A stretch of 64,000 nt of DNA from JBHIKY01 sp042139015. Its GTDB lineage: Bacteria > Bacillota > Bacilli > Bacillales > Marinococcaceae. Shown one piece after another: positions 42,270 to 51,189 of the stretch (within the stretch, counting starts at the first letter, position 1; each line of letters starts with the position of its first letter). A program made the position numbers and the translations under genes. The notes under the pieces are model-generated. The model did not search any database. It was not told where the DNA came from and saw only the letters and a program-made list of their open reading frames with translations. The stretch lies in contig NZ_JBHIKY010000006.1 in NCBI RefSeq assembly GCF_042139015.1, forward strand, positions 124,001-188,000, given 5' to 3'.

Positions 42270-45158
42270 TTACTCGTCGCTGCTGTCGTCATCACCACTG
42301 TCTTCGCTGTTCCCTTCGGATTCAGAGGAGCTGGCTTCCCCTTCATCCCCTCCAGAGTCATCACCGCTGCCAGAGTCATCACCGCTGCCAGAGTCATCAC
42401 CGCTGCCAGAGTCATCACCGCTGCCAGAGTCATCACCGCTGTCATTGCTGTCACTATTATCTCCGTTGTCTCCGGAATCACCATTTCCATTGTCGCTGCC
42501 ATTATCACTTCCATTGTCACCTGCGCCATTATCACTTCCATTGTCACCTGCGCCATTATCACTTCCATTGTCACCTGCGCCATCATCTCCGCCGTTATCG
42601 CCGGAATCATCGCCATTATTGGACCCGTCCTCGGTATTCTCATCCTCAGAAGATTCTCCTGAATCTCCAGGCTCCTCTGATTCTTCATTTTCATCCGATT
42701 CTTGATTCTCTTCTTCTGCTGGTTGTTCTTCAATCTCTTCTTCGGATTCCTCTTCTGCATTAGCTGCCGGAACATTTACTTCCACTTCCGCAGAATCACT
42801 GGACTCATCCGGTCCTTCATCATTTATCACAGTTACTCGGAAGCTGTGTGACGCATCTCTTTTAGGGCTGCTAAGTGTGTACTGCATCTCCTGCTGGTTA
42901 GATACTTCTTCGTAACTGCTGCCATCCACGCTGTGCTCTATCTGGAAAGACCGTCCTTCAAGATCAGAATCATCGTAGTTCCAGCTTACTTGAATTCGAT
43001 TATTGGCTTCGTCATACTGTGCATTTAACCCGCTGATTTCAGAAGGAGTAGCAAATTCAGTTGAAACGTCTTCAGGTGCCGTCCCTTTTACATACAGCTC
43101 CGTAATAATTTCACTTTCTGGTGTATACGGGCTGGCTCGGTCACCAGTGCTTTTCTCAAGATCTATTTCCTGTACCGAATCTGGTTTTTCAAAGTCTGGT
43201 GTGTCGATATCTTCTGAAGCTCTCGTCATAATAAGTTTGAAGATATCTTTTGCTATATCACTTTCTGCTCCAGAAAGGTAGCCATCGCCACGATTCCCGC
43301 TGAATCCTGTCCAGACAGAGGCAGTATACTTTGTAGTGTAGCCGTTAAACCATACATCCGGATCCCCGCCGGAGGGAATATTAAATTGCTGCTGCTCTTC
43401 GGAAGTGAAATTCGTTGTGCCAGTTTTTCCAGCTACCGGAAGCCCCGAAATATTGGCCGCACGGCCGGTGCCTCGATCATCTGTTAGTACATCTTTTAAC
43501 ATATCTGTAATCATATAGGCTGTGTAATCGCTCATCGCTTCATGAGACTCGGGTTCGAGGTTAATTTCCCGGCCGTCTGGAAATTCTACTTTTCGCACAG
43601 TATATGGCTCATTATAGGTGCCGCCATTGCCGAAAGCAGAATATGCTCCGGCCATATCGATGCTTGAAATGTTGGAGACGCCTCCGAGAGCTGCTGCTTC
43701 AAAGATATCATCTCTTTCAAAAGGCATTCCCAGGCCTTGTGCAAATTCAGTCGCTTCATCAAGACCAGTTTCCTGTAAAGCTTTTACTGCCGGGATGTTT
43801 AGCGAACGGACAAGCGCTTCTCTCATACTGACATTTCCTGCATAGTTGCCGGAATAATTTCGTATGTCGTTCCCATTTGAATACTTGTGCGGTTCATCTT
43901 TTAATTGATGATAGGTTGACCATTGGTTGTATTCAATCGCAGGCCCGTAGTCAAGAATTGGTTTTATAGTTGAGCCCGGCTGTGCGGTAGAGCGGGTGGC
44001 ATAATTATAACCCTTTGCAATATCACCACTCTGCCGATTGCCGACCATCGCCTTGACGGCTCCCGATTCGGTATCAACCATTGTAAATCCGACCTGAAAT
44101 AATTCATTATCAGGGTAATTCGAGATATGCTCCTCAGTTGTTATTACTTCCTCGGCGTAGTCCTGCAGGTCAGTATCAAGTGTAGTATGGATTTTTAAAC
44201 CGGCTGAATACAGATCCGAGGTAGAAATACCATCTACTTCTTCGATTTCACTTTGAACGTGAGAAATAAAGGAATCGTAAACGATGTTTTCTTCAGAGGG
44301 GGTGTGATTGATCTGTTCATCTAAACTTACATTGATTGCCTCTTTGCCTTCTTCCTCGGTTATAAACTCGTGTTTCACCATTTGGTTAATAATTAGGTTT
44401 CTTCGCTGTTCTGCCGCTTCCGGATTCTGTGTAGGGTCATATAAACTAGGACGGTTTGGAATGCCTGCTAACAGTGCGGCATCCTCAATAGTTAAATCTG
44501 ACATGTCATCTTTATTAAAATAAACACTAGCTGCTTCTCCAATTCCGTATGCGCCCTGGTTGAAATATATTAGATTTAAGTACATTTCAAGTATCTGATC
44601 CTTGCTGTATTCCTGTTCCATCTTAACAGCCAGATATTGCTCCTGAAGCTTTCTTGTGATTGTTTTATCAGAGCTCAGGAAGGCATTTTTTACGACCTGT
44701 TGGGTAATTGTGCTTGCGCCTTCTGCTCCAAATCCGCCAAATATGTTTGCCTGAAGGGCACCAAAAAGTCTGCGGATATCAATCCCAAAATGATCGTAAA
44801 AGCGTACGTCCTCTACAGCAATAAACGCTGCCTTTGTATTTTCGGGTACTTCATCGATATCAATTAAATCCCGATTTTCTCCCGACTGCAGCTGTGTTAT
44901 TTCTTCATCGTTTTCATCGTATATTGTAGAAGCCTGTGAGAAGACCAATTGGTCCGGATCGAGTTCCGGCGAAGTACTCATGATTGCCACGGCTGTTATT
45001 GTCCCGGCGGTCACCATGACCACACCAGCAATTAGTGCTGCAATTAATAGTTTACGAGTAAGAGAACGCTTCGGTTTTTGTTCCTTTGATTTTTTGCTGT
45101 GCTTCTTATTTTCCAAAGCTTTGCGTCTTTCCTGTCTTGATGTATATTTTTCACTCAT
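42270..45158 (-). CDS. ponA: Class A penicillin-binding protein 1A/1B
   Basis: A bifunctional peptidoglycan glycosyltransferase/transpeptidase, 962 aa. A basic cytoplasmic start, one membrane anchor, the GT51 domain (AFIAVEDVRFYDHFGID; EGASTITQQVVKNAFL), the transpeptidase (SxxK in AQPGSTIKPILDY, KTG in VAGKTGTTNF), a fibronectin-III-like domain near 730-810, and a tail of about 150 residues of Asp, Ser, Gly, Glu and Asn repeats. The start after GAAAGGAAG is used; an ATG 60 bp upstream precedes the ribosome site. Downstream of recU as in B. subtilis. Confidence 0.94.
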   Translation of the reverse strand: MSEKYTSRQERRKALENKKHSKKSKEQKPKRSLTRKLLIAALIAGVVMVTAGTITAVAIMSTSPELDPDQLVFSQASTIYDENDEEITQLQSGENRDLIDIDEVPENTKAAFIAVEDVRFYDHFGIDIRRLFGALQANIFGGFGAEGASTITQQVVKNAFLSSDKTITRKLQEQYLAVKMEQEYSKDQILEMYLNLIYFNQGAYGIGEAASVYFNKDDMSDLTIEDAALLAGIPNRPSLYDPTQNPEAAEQRRNLIINQMVKHEFITEEEGKEAINVSLDEQINHTPSEENIVYDSFISHVQSEIEEVDGISTSDLYSAGLKIHTTLDTDLQDYAEEVITTEEHISNYPDNELFQVGFTMVDTESGAVKAMVGNRQSGDIAKGYNYATRSTAQPGSTIKPILDYGPAIEYNQWSTYHQLKDEPHKYSNGNDIRNYSGNYAGNVSMREALVRSLNIPAVKALQETGLDEATEFAQGLGMPFERDDIFEAAALGGVSNISSIDMAGAYSAFGNGGTYNEPYTVRKVEFPDGREINLEPESHEAMSDYTAYMITDMLKDVLTDDRGTGRAANISGLPVAGKTGTTNFTSEEQQQFNIPSGGDPDVWFNGYTTKYTASVWTGFSGNRGDGYLSGAESDIAKDIFKLIMTRASEDIDTPDFEKPDSVQEIDLEKSTGDRASPYTPESEIITELYVKGTAPEDVSTEFATPSEISGLNAQYDEANNRIQVSWNYDDSDLEGRSFQIEHSVDGSSYEEVSNQQEMQYTLSSPKRDASHSFRVTVINDEGPDESSDSAEVEVNVPAANAEEESEEEIEEQPAEEENQESDENEESEEPGDSGESSEDENTEDGSNNGDDSGDNGGDDGAGDNGSDNGAGDNGSDNGAGDNGSDNGSDNGNGDSGDNGDNSDSNDSGDDSGSGDDSGSGDDSGSGDDSGSGDDSGGDEGEASSSESEGNSEDSGDDDSSDE
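42352..42445 (-). repeat. 18-bp tandem repeat inside ponA tail
   Basis: About five near-perfect units of ccagagtcatcaccgctg encode the repeating hexapeptide GDDSGS at the end of PBP1. Such arrays change copy number easily by slippage. Confidence 0.85.
42490..42590 (-). repeat. 27-bp tandem repeat inside ponA tail
   Basis: Three to four units of ttatcacttccattgtcacc plus tgcgcca encode the nonapeptide GAGDNGSDN in the acidic tail, next to the 18-bp array. Confidence 0.8.
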
Positions 45159-45231
45159 TATTTTTCTTCCTTTCTGAGCATGACAATAAAACAATGCTGC
45201 CGATAATTTAGTCGACACTGGCAGTAAATGG

Positions 45232-45840
45232 TTACATCGTATTGATTATTTTGTCTATTATTTTTAAATAATCAACTCTGGGAATATATCCCTCCGTCAG
45301 CAGCATTCCATGCTGTTCTATACTTTGCTTTGGAATTGATTTACGCTTTGTTTGATTTTTGTACCACCAGATAAAATGAGAAGCCTCATAAAAATAGGTT
45401 TCTCCTAAAGAAGAAAATCGAATGATGAGAAATGCTATGCCGCCGTGGAAGATAACATTTTCCATGTGGGTTACCTGGTGAGGATGGATATTACCAAAGG
45501 GAAAGGAGGTTTTATTTCGTGTCTCCTTTGCTTCAAAATCAATATATTTACTTTTGTATAAACCATTGTAATCTGTAGTGGATGGTTGCTTGAAGTAGGC
45601 CTCCGTTATCTTTGCAGCACTTCTTTTTGGATAATCAACCCCGACAACCTGCACGGGAGTAGGCTTTTTATGGATGACTGCGATGCCGGATGCCAAATAA
45701 TAATCGTTAGTATCATTAATGTCTTTTTCAAGCGTCATCCCGCGGTTGGCGAAGCCCTGATTTTCCCTTGCGGACTTCTTATGTAAATTGCTTCCTGGTC
45801 CTTGAAACTTTTTACCGCCGGGATACCGGATTCCCATCAT
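45232..45840 (-). CDS. recU: Holliday junction resolvase RecU
   Basis: A 202-aa PD-(D/E)xK nuclease that cuts Holliday junctions in recombination and chromosome segregation. Conserved block: KKPTPVQVVGVDYPKRSAAK, then TTDYNGLYKSKYIDFEAKET with the catalytic Asp, Glu and Lys, and HPHQVTHM. The ATG at 45840 fits AAAGGACG best; GTG 45846 and ATG 45837 are alternatives. Forms an operon with ponA (73-bp gap). Confidence 0.93.
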   Translation of the reverse strand: MMGIRYPGGKKFQGPGSNLHKKSARENQGFANRGMTLEKDINDTNDYYLASGIAVIHKKPTPVQVVGVDYPKRSAAKITEAYFKQPSTTDYNGLYKSKYIDFEAKETRNKTSFPFGNIHPHQVTHMENVIFHGGIAFLIIRFSSLGETYFYEASHFIWWYKNQTKRKSIPKQSIEQHGMLLTEGYIPRVDYLKIIDKIINTM

Positions 45841-46041
45841 CTGCACCGTCCTTTTATTTAAGGTTATGAAAAGTCTGTATAAAACAGTGTTACAATCGTT
45901 TCACCTTACTATTTCATTCCTACATGATAGCACACTTATTCCTCACAGAACATTGCTGAAATGTGAATTATCGCCCCCCAGGTAGACAGTGCAGGGAGGA
46001 TTTGTGTTACGATATGGAAAGGAAAGAAAGGTAGGGATAAC

Positions 46042-46293
46042 ATGGGCGAAAAACCTGTTAATTTAGGTTTTGGAAATATGATGCCTCCGGAACGGATTGT
46101 TTCTATAGTCAGTTCTGATTCCGCTCCGACGAAAAGGCTGATCCAAGAAGCACGAGAAAGAAAAATGTTAATTGATGTCACGAACGGACGAAAAACTAGA
46201 AGTATAATTTTAGCAGACAGTGATCATGTGTTATTGTCCGCTATTCAGCCTGAAACTGTTGCACAGCGGCTTCAGGGAAGTCCTGAAGAATAA
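46042..46293 (+). CDS. RemA-like DNA-binding regulator (DUF370)
   Basis: An 83-aa protein closely resembling B. subtilis RemA, the activator of biofilm matrix and osmoprotection genes: LGFGNMMPPERIVSIVSSDSA, KRLIQEARERKMLIDVT, GRKTRS and DSDHVLLSAIQPETVAQRL. In B. subtilis remA lies beside gmk, so this copy between recU and racA is probably a paralogue. GGTAGGGAT precedes the ATG; a terminator follows. Confidence 0.85.
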   Translation: MGEKPVNLGFGNMMPPERIVSIVSSDSAPTKRLIQEARERKMLIDVTNGRKTRSIILADSDHVLLSAIQPETVAQRLQGSPEE

Positions 46294-46332
46294 ATGAATT
46301 ATTGACAGTCATATTAACTATATCGAAACGGA

Positions 46333-46358
46333 AAAGACCGTCACCGGTCTTTTTTTTA
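46333..46358 (+). terminator. Terminator after the RemA-like gene
   Basis: AAAGACCG and CGGTCTTT with a short loop, followed by eight Ts. Bases 46359-46590 up to the next gene are AT-rich; I see no clear promoter or RNA gene in them. Confidence 0.85.
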
Positions 46359-46590
46359 CTGTCCATTCAGAAATGCCAAGCAGCTTTAGAAAAATACATA
46401 TGAAGTATTGACGATCTCATGCAATTGAATTAGGTAGTAATGCAATTTTTTCTAATAAAAACTGTTTCCTTGTAATATTCACATTTATTTTCACTTTCTT
46501 CATCGAATCTCCACTAGTTCTGTCATTGGTAAAGGGTTTCAATAGTAAAAAGCGAATGATAAAGGACTAGAGTACGGGGAGGTATATGGG

Positions 46591-47058
46591 ATGGTAAATG
46601 GAACGTTGAAAACGAAGGACATTGCCAATGAGCTGCAAATTGCACCTGCCACCGTTTTAAACTGGGCAAAAAAGTACAAAGTACCCCACACAAAAAATCA
46701 ACAGGGACATTTCTGCTTCAGCATGGAAAGCTTCGAGTATTTTAAACAGCTGTCCGGTTCTCAAAAAGAGGATATACTTGAAGAAAGGGAGAATGCTGCA
46801 AGTAATGAGGTAATATACAGGCTTGAGCAGCTGGAGGAAAATTTAAAAATGCTCGAAAGAATGATTTCAAATAAAGCAGATGAAATTGTTTCTTTTCAAG
46901 TGTTTGAGCACCGCAGTGATCTCGAACAACTGCAGCTTCGCCTTGATTCGATAGAAAAATCTTTAGAAGAACAAAAAAACACATCGCTGCTGGCGGAACA
47001 AGCTGAAAAAATAGAAAAAAAACCGAGACGGCTGCTTGCTAATATCTTTTCTATTTGA
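46591..47058 (+). CDS. racA: RacA-like MerR-type DNA-binding protein
   Basis: A 155-aa protein with an N-terminal MerR-like helix-turn-helix (LKTKDIANELQIAPATVLNW, then KKYKVPHTKNQQGHFCFS) and a long coiled coil (residues about 70-145: RLEQLEENLKMLERMI, LRLDSIEKSLEEQ). This architecture matches RacA, which anchors the chromosome origin at the pole in sporulation. Shorter than B. subtilis RacA (about 184 aa). Another MerR/coiled-coil regulator cannot be excluded. Confidence 0.65.
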   Translation: MVNGTLKTKDIANELQIAPATVLNWAKKYKVPHTKNQQGHFCFSMESFEYFKQLSGSQKEDILEERENAASNEVIYRLEQLEENLKMLERMISNKADEIVSFQVFEHRSDLEQLQLRLDSIEKSLEEQKNTSLLAEQAEKIEKKPRRLLANIFSI

Positions 47059-47104
47059 ATGAATCTCTCACTGTTGCTAAGATAAAGAAAGCAGGAGGGA
47101 TTTT

Positions 47105-47470
47105 ATGAAATGGCAGAAATTCAATGATTTATCCGATCAATTAAGGGTATATAATAATCAGGCGCTGAATTATTACCGTGAGAATATACAGGAAAAAGGG
47201 GAGGCTGTTGATTTTGAAACGGTGGTAAAGCCATTTGCCGATGAAGTGAAAAATACGGCAGATCAATGGCTTCCGCTTGCAAAAGAGTGGGTGCTCGAAG
47301 AAAAGCCTCCCTATTTTTATTTAAAGCAGCTTGAAGACACACATGAGAACCTGCTCATTTCCTCTGTATTAGCGTTTCAGCTGGATACAAAGGAAAAAAG
47401 ATTCAGAGAAATGATTCAATCAATAGATTATATATTATCTGGAATAAAGAATTCTTTGGCAGAACAATAA
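47105..47470 (+). CDS. yppE: DUF1798 protein YppE
   Basis: A 121-aa helical cytoplasmic protein (WQKFNDLSDQLRVYNNQALNYY; LLISSVLAFQLDTKEKRF). Length and position in the recU-ponA neighbourhood match B. subtilis YppE, a four-helix bundle of unknown function. A GCAGGAGGG ribosome site precedes the ATG. Confidence 0.82.
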   Translation: MKWQKFNDLSDQLRVYNNQALNYYRENIQEKGEAVDFETVVKPFADEVKNTADQWLPLAKEWVLEEKPPYFYLKQLEDTHENLLISSVLAFQLDTKEKRFREMIQSIDYILSGIKNSLAEQ

Positions 47471-47497
47471 TTGTCATAGCAGAGGAGGCTGCCACCA

Positions 47498-48331
47498 GTG
47501 CATTCAATAGTTACCGCGGATTGGACAGAAAAGCAGTTACAAAATGAAACGACGAGAATAGTTGACTGCCGGTTTGAATTACAGGATCCTAAAGCTGGAA
47601 TAGCGGCATATGAAAAGAAGCACATCACCGGGGCGGTTCACTTTGATCTTGAAGAGGATCTGGCTGCTCCTGCAGAAGAATATGGAGGCCGCCATCCTCT
47701 TCCGGATCTGGACATTCTCGTCAAGAAATTGTCTGCAGCCGGTATTGATCAAGAGACGACAGTAATTGCTTATGATGATCAGGGTGGGGCGATGGCAGCA
47801 CGATTTTGGTGGCTGCTTCGTTATTTAGGGCACCAGCAGGTTCATGTTCTCGGGCAGCCTTTTTCCTTATGGGAGAAAGAGGGAAGGCCTGTCGATACAG
47901 AGACCCCTGACTTTGCAGAAAAGTTTTTTATCGCAGATATGGAACCGAATATGCTTGCACACATTGAGGAAGTGAAGCTGTCTCTGCATGATGATGAGAC
48001 GATTCTTATCGATGCGAGGGATGAAAAAAGGTTCAAAGGCATTGAAGACAACGTGGATCCGGTAGCTGGCCATATACCTGGTGCAAAGCATTATTTCTGG
48101 AGAAACGTGATTAATGATAAGGGAGAATGGAAAAGTAAAAGTGAACTGCAGAAGCTGTTTGCACCATTACAAAATGAGTCAGTCATCTCTTATTGCGGCT
48201 CTGGAGTTACGGCTGCGGTCAACATCCTTGCGATGAGTGAGGCTGGATATGATATGCCGAGACTTTACGCAGGAAGCTGGAGCGACTGGGTTTCTTATCG
48301 GGACCTGCCGGTAGAAAAGAGTGAAGAGTAA
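47498..48331 (+). CDS. Sulfurtransferase, two-domain rhodanese
   Basis: A 277-aa thiosulfate/3-mercaptopyruvate sulfurtransferase-type protein. An inactive N-terminal rhodanese domain (RIVDCRFELQDPKAG) is followed by the active domain with ILIDARDEKRFKG and the cysteine loop SYCGSGVTAAVNIL. The CGSGVTA loop is typical of the SseA-like group. The start is GTG after GAGGAGG. Moves sulfane sulfur to acceptors; the physiological acceptor is unknown. Confidence 0.88.
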   Translation: MHSIVTADWTEKQLQNETTRIVDCRFELQDPKAGIAAYEKKHITGAVHFDLEEDLAAPAEEYGGRHPLPDLDILVKKLSAAGIDQETTVIAYDDQGGAMAARFWWLLRYLGHQQVHVLGQPFSLWEKEGRPVDTETPDFAEKFFIADMEPNMLAHIEEVKLSLHDDETILIDARDEKRFKGIEDNVDPVAGHIPGAKHYFWRNVINDKGEWKSKSELQKLFAPLQNESVISYCGSGVTAAVNILAMSEAGYDMPRLYAGSWSDWVSYRDLPVEKSEE

Positions 48332-48370
48332 AAGCCAGCAAAGCGGATGCACCGTGTTGCTGGCTTTTAC
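48330..48370 (+). terminator. Terminator after the rhodanese gene
   Basis: AAAAGCCAGCAA pairs with TTGCTGGCTTTT over 12 bp across the stop codon and beyond. Bases 48371-48494 hold nothing else I can name. Confidence 0.82.
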
Positions 48371-48494
48371 TCTTCAGGCTTTGTACAGAGTGAATTTAAC
48401 TACTGAATAAAAGTGTAATAATTTACAAAACTGCTGCCGGGACTGGCAATTAGAAGAAGCGCCAGCCTCCAGCGAAAGGCTTATCAAAATTAAA

Positions 48495-48608
48495 TCACCG
48501 GGAGAATGATTCCATCATAACTCCAGGAGCACTGCCAGCCGCGATGAAGACCAGAGGTAAGTAGAAAAGCCAATAGCCTTTAGAATCGTCCTGATTTAAA
48601 GATGGCAT
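48495..48608 (-). CDS. Possible 37-aa membrane peptide downstream of the UbiB-like gene
   Basis: An ATG within the last codons of the UbiB-like gene opens 37 codons containing GYWLFYLPLVFIAAGSAPGV, a convincing single membrane helix, and ending MMESFSR. It starts 28 bp before the UbiB stop in another frame. No strong ribosome site is visible, so translation would depend on coupling. Could be a chance ORF. Confidence 0.4.
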   Translation of the reverse strand: MPSLNQDDSKGYWLFYLPLVFIAAGSAPGVMMESFSR

Positions 48609-50256
48609 AGAGCAGCCATACAAACATTACAAATGAAATAAGAAAACTGATTTCAATGACGGGCAGCTGAACAAGCGGAGAAGAATTGTCCCCAAAAGTA
48701 GAGCCGACTATTAAACCAACCATAATAATACTAAATGCCAGCAAAATAATACTAAAGGATAAACGGTTGCTGATCCGGTCAAGCTTGTTTAAAAAAATAT
48801 CAATTTTTGGAATTTTAATTTCCACGCCGACATGACTGTTATTTAATTTTTCCAGAGCATCCCGGAGTTCTCTTGGGATATCCAGAAAATATTCTTTCTG
48901 TTTTTTTCCTTCCTCAATCCATTCATCCAACTGATTCTTCGGGTTCAATTTTTCCCGGATCAATTTTTTTCCGTATGGTTCTGCTACATCGATAATGCTG
49001 AGCTCAGGATCCAGCTCTTCGACTACACTTTCGAGAGTTATTATTGCCTTGGCAAGCATTGTGTACTCTTTATATATGGAAATATCATAGCGGTGGGCTG
49101 TAGAAAAAATATCATTGATTGCTTCACCGATGCGGACTTCATTGAATGGTTTGTCATAATATTTTAGAAGTAAATACTCAACATCCTCAGAAAATTGATC
49201 TTCATCTATATCCTCTGGAAAATCTGCCATCTCATATATTGCTTCCGCGACTTCCTTTGGTTTTTTTCGAGTCATAGCAATAATATAATTAATGAATTGT
49301 TTTCTCATTGATTTATTCAGCCTGCCAATTTGTCCAAAGTCAACGAGAGCGGCAGTTTCGCTGTCAATAAAAATAATATTTCCAGGATGAGGATCACTGT
49401 GAAAAAAACCGTCAACCAGCACCTGGTGCAAAAACGTATCTGCAAGGGTTCTGCCTAGCAGCTTTTTATTATAACCAGATTTTTTTCCCTCTACCACCGC
49501 CAGCTTAGAGCCGGTTATAAACTCCATCGTCAGAACACGCCTGCTCGAGTAATCTTCATAAACTTCAGGTATGATTAAGTGAGGAAAAGCTTCCATATGT
49601 TTTTTCATTTTTTCCATATTCCTTGCTTCCACGTAATAATCTATTTCGTCCCGCAATGCTTCTCCATATTCCTCAATAATATCCTGCAGCCGGTAGTATC
49701 TTGCCCATTGGAAACGCTGAGACATCAATCTGGCAAGATCTCTTAGAATTTCTATATCTTTTTCAAGTATTTCTTTTATATGCGGGCGCAGCACTTTGAC
49801 AGCCACCTCACGGCCATCCAGTAACCTGCCCTGATGAACCTGCCCGATGGAAGCAGCAGCGATCGGTTCCTCTGATATGTATGAAAATATCTTGCCCAGC
49901 TCATCATGCATATCATTTTCTATTAATTTCTTGGCCTGTTGAAAAGGAAATGGAGGAACTTCATCTTGAAGTTTCTCCAATTCTTCAATCACAGAGGGTG
50001 GAAAAATATCCCTTCTTGTACTGATAAGCTGACCAAGCTTAATAAATGTTGGACCAAGATCCTCAATAACGAGTCTGATTCTTGTTGCTATTGATTGAGA
50101 ATGGAATTCATTAGGGCTGGAAGTGAGTCGTTTTGGCAAAGAGAGGATGTGGAATAGTCCTACCTCCTGCAAAATATAACCAAATCCGTGCCGGGCAAGT
50201 GTCGCTGCAATTTTCCTATAGCGGTTAGCGTGTTTAATGCTTCTAGAAAGTGCCAT
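48580..50256 (-). CDS. AarF/UbiB (ABC1) family protein kinase-like protein
   Basis: A 558-aa atypical kinase: AAASIGQVHQGRL (the Ala-rich loop and KxGQ-like GPTFIKLGQLISTR upstream), catalytic FFHSDPHPGNI and metal-binding LVDFGQIGRL, followed by two C-terminal membrane helices (SIILLAFSIIMVGLIVG, LISFVMFVWLLYAIF). Proteobacterial members assist ubiquinone synthesis; a menaquinone-using Bacillus would need another role. Encoded with the phasin-like gene just upstream. Confidence 0.88.
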   Translation of the reverse strand: MALSRSIKHANRYRKIAATLARHGFGYILQEVGLFHILSLPKRLTSSPNEFHSQSIATRIRLVIEDLGPTFIKLGQLISTRRDIFPPSVIEELEKLQDEVPPFPFQQAKKLIENDMHDELGKIFSYISEEPIAAASIGQVHQGRLLDGREVAVKVLRPHIKEILEKDIEILRDLARLMSQRFQWARYYRLQDIIEEYGEALRDEIDYYVEARNMEKMKKHMEAFPHLIIPEVYEDYSSRRVLTMEFITGSKLAVVEGKKSGYNKKLLGRTLADTFLHQVLVDGFFHSDPHPGNIIFIDSETAALVDFGQIGRLNKSMRKQFINYIIAMTRKKPKEVAEAIYEMADFPEDIDEDQFSEDVEYLLLKYYDKPFNEVRIGEAINDIFSTAHRYDISIYKEYTMLAKAIITLESVVEELDPELSIIDVAEPYGKKLIREKLNPKNQLDEWIEEGKKQKEYFLDIPRELRDALEKLNNSHVGVEIKIPKIDIFLNKLDRISNRLSFSIILLAFSIIMVGLIVGSTFGDNSSPLVQLPVIEISFLISFVMFVWLLYAIFKSGRF

Positions 50257-50288
50257 ACTTGATTTCCTTTCACAATCAATGTCTGCAA

Positions 50289-50612
50289 TTATGAGTGATT
50301 ATTGTCTTCACGGCTGAGATGATCTAGCTTTTGTTCAATAGCCTGCAGCCTTTCTTCGATACGTTCGATATCTTTATCTGTTGCAAGCCCCATATCTTTA
50401 AAAGTGTCCTGCATTTTATTTTTCGCCTGACCGGACCAATTCTCTTCTTTTTGCTTTCCCTTTTGGATAAGCTCTTCTTTCCACTGCTCAGCTTCTGCCG
50501 GTGTAATTTTCCCTTTGGAGACAAGCTCATCTAAGTAATGCTGAACCCGTTCTTTTCCATAAGATGCAGCTCCAAGACCTAACAAAAATCCTCTTTTTAA
50601 CATGTCATTCAT
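50289..50612 (-). CDS. Phasin-family-like small protein
   Basis: A 107-aa protein: a short N-terminal hydrophobic stretch (FLLGLGAASYG), the segment VQHYLDELVSKGKITPAEAEQ, and a C-terminal coiled coil (IERIEERLQAIEQKLDHL). This layout is that of small phasin-superfamily proteins found next to AarF/UbiB genes in Firmicutes. It could tether the kinase to membrane or lipid; that is inference. The gap to the kinase gene is 32 bp. Confidence 0.72.
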   Translation of the reverse strand: MNDMLKRGFLLGLGAASYGKERVQHYLDELVSKGKITPAEAEQWKEELIQKGKQKEENWSGQAKNKMQDTFKDMGLATDKDIERIEERLQAIEQKLDHLSREDNNHS

Positions 50613-50777
50613 TTACATATCCCCCTTTTTAAACTGATTACATTGAATACCTATAACTCATTTCCTGTAAACAGAAGGAATAAAACATGAAAAGCCTATG
50701 AAAAAGAGGCTTCCTGTGTGTTGTAGTGACGAACCAGGCCAGCCTCATTTCCTGCTTGTAAAACGAGCAGAAACAAA

Positions 50778-50957
50778 TTATCCATTATCTCGTATCATTA
50801 AATAAACAAAACCAATTAATGTAAGAACTGATATTATTGTCACCACAGTAATAAACATTGGTTCTGCATCCTGCCATGCATTAACAGAGGCAAATGTATT
50901 CGCCGGAAAAACAAGCAGTGCAGCGGCAGTTAATATGACAGCCATCCATTTGTTCAT
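50778..50957 (-). CDS. Small exported or membrane protein
   Basis: A 59-aa protein starting at the ATG after AAAAGGAGGC. It has a signal-peptide-like N terminus (MNKWMAVILTAAALLVFPAN, with AFAS-like cleavage at TFAS) and a C-terminal membrane helix (FITVVTIISVLTLIGFVYLM) ending RDNG. Not recognised. A longer frame up to 51035 precedes the ribosome site. Probably single-gene; it diverges from ilvA. Confidence 0.72.
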   Translation of the reverse strand: MNKWMAVILTAAALLVFPANTFASVNAWQDAEPMFITVVTIISVLTLIGFVYLMIRDNG

Positions 50958-51111
50958 CGAAAAGCCTCCTTTTTTTATGTTTAGTATGTACCTTACTTGA
51001 GTTGAAAATAAAAAACTAGAATCAGAAGGGAACAATTATTATTATAGAGCTTCCCTACCTTAGAATCAATTACCTGTTTGTGATAAGGCTAAAACTATAT
51101 AAGGTTCCTAC

Positions 51112-51139
51112 TTTGCGGCTCAATAAAAAGTGTTATAAT
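51112..51139 (+). promoter_or_regulatory. Probable ilvA promoter
   Basis: A perfect TATAAT at 51134-51139 with a weak TTTGCG 16 bp upstream (51112-51117), about 50 bp before ilvA. No T-box or other leader fits in the short space. Confidence 0.5.
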
Positions 51140-51189
51140 AGGAACGACTTTGCACAATTGGATTTGTACACAGAAAGGATAGTGCGCAG

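Noticed and set aside
42352..42590. Short direct repeats that could suggest a CRISPR array
   Set aside because: Units are contiguous without unique spacers and encode in-frame peptide repeats.
42222..42705. Forward-strand ORFs of 86 and 146 codons opposite the ponA tail, rich in Ser/Pro/Leu or Ile/Thr/Val
   Set aside because: They are antisense readings of the tandem repeats that encode the acidic PBP1 tail; repeat units keep all frames open.
48371..48494. Possible RNA gene or repeat between the rhodanese gene and the UbiB-like gene
   Set aside because: Only short imperfect pairings around the word GCCAG; no promoter or terminator pair.
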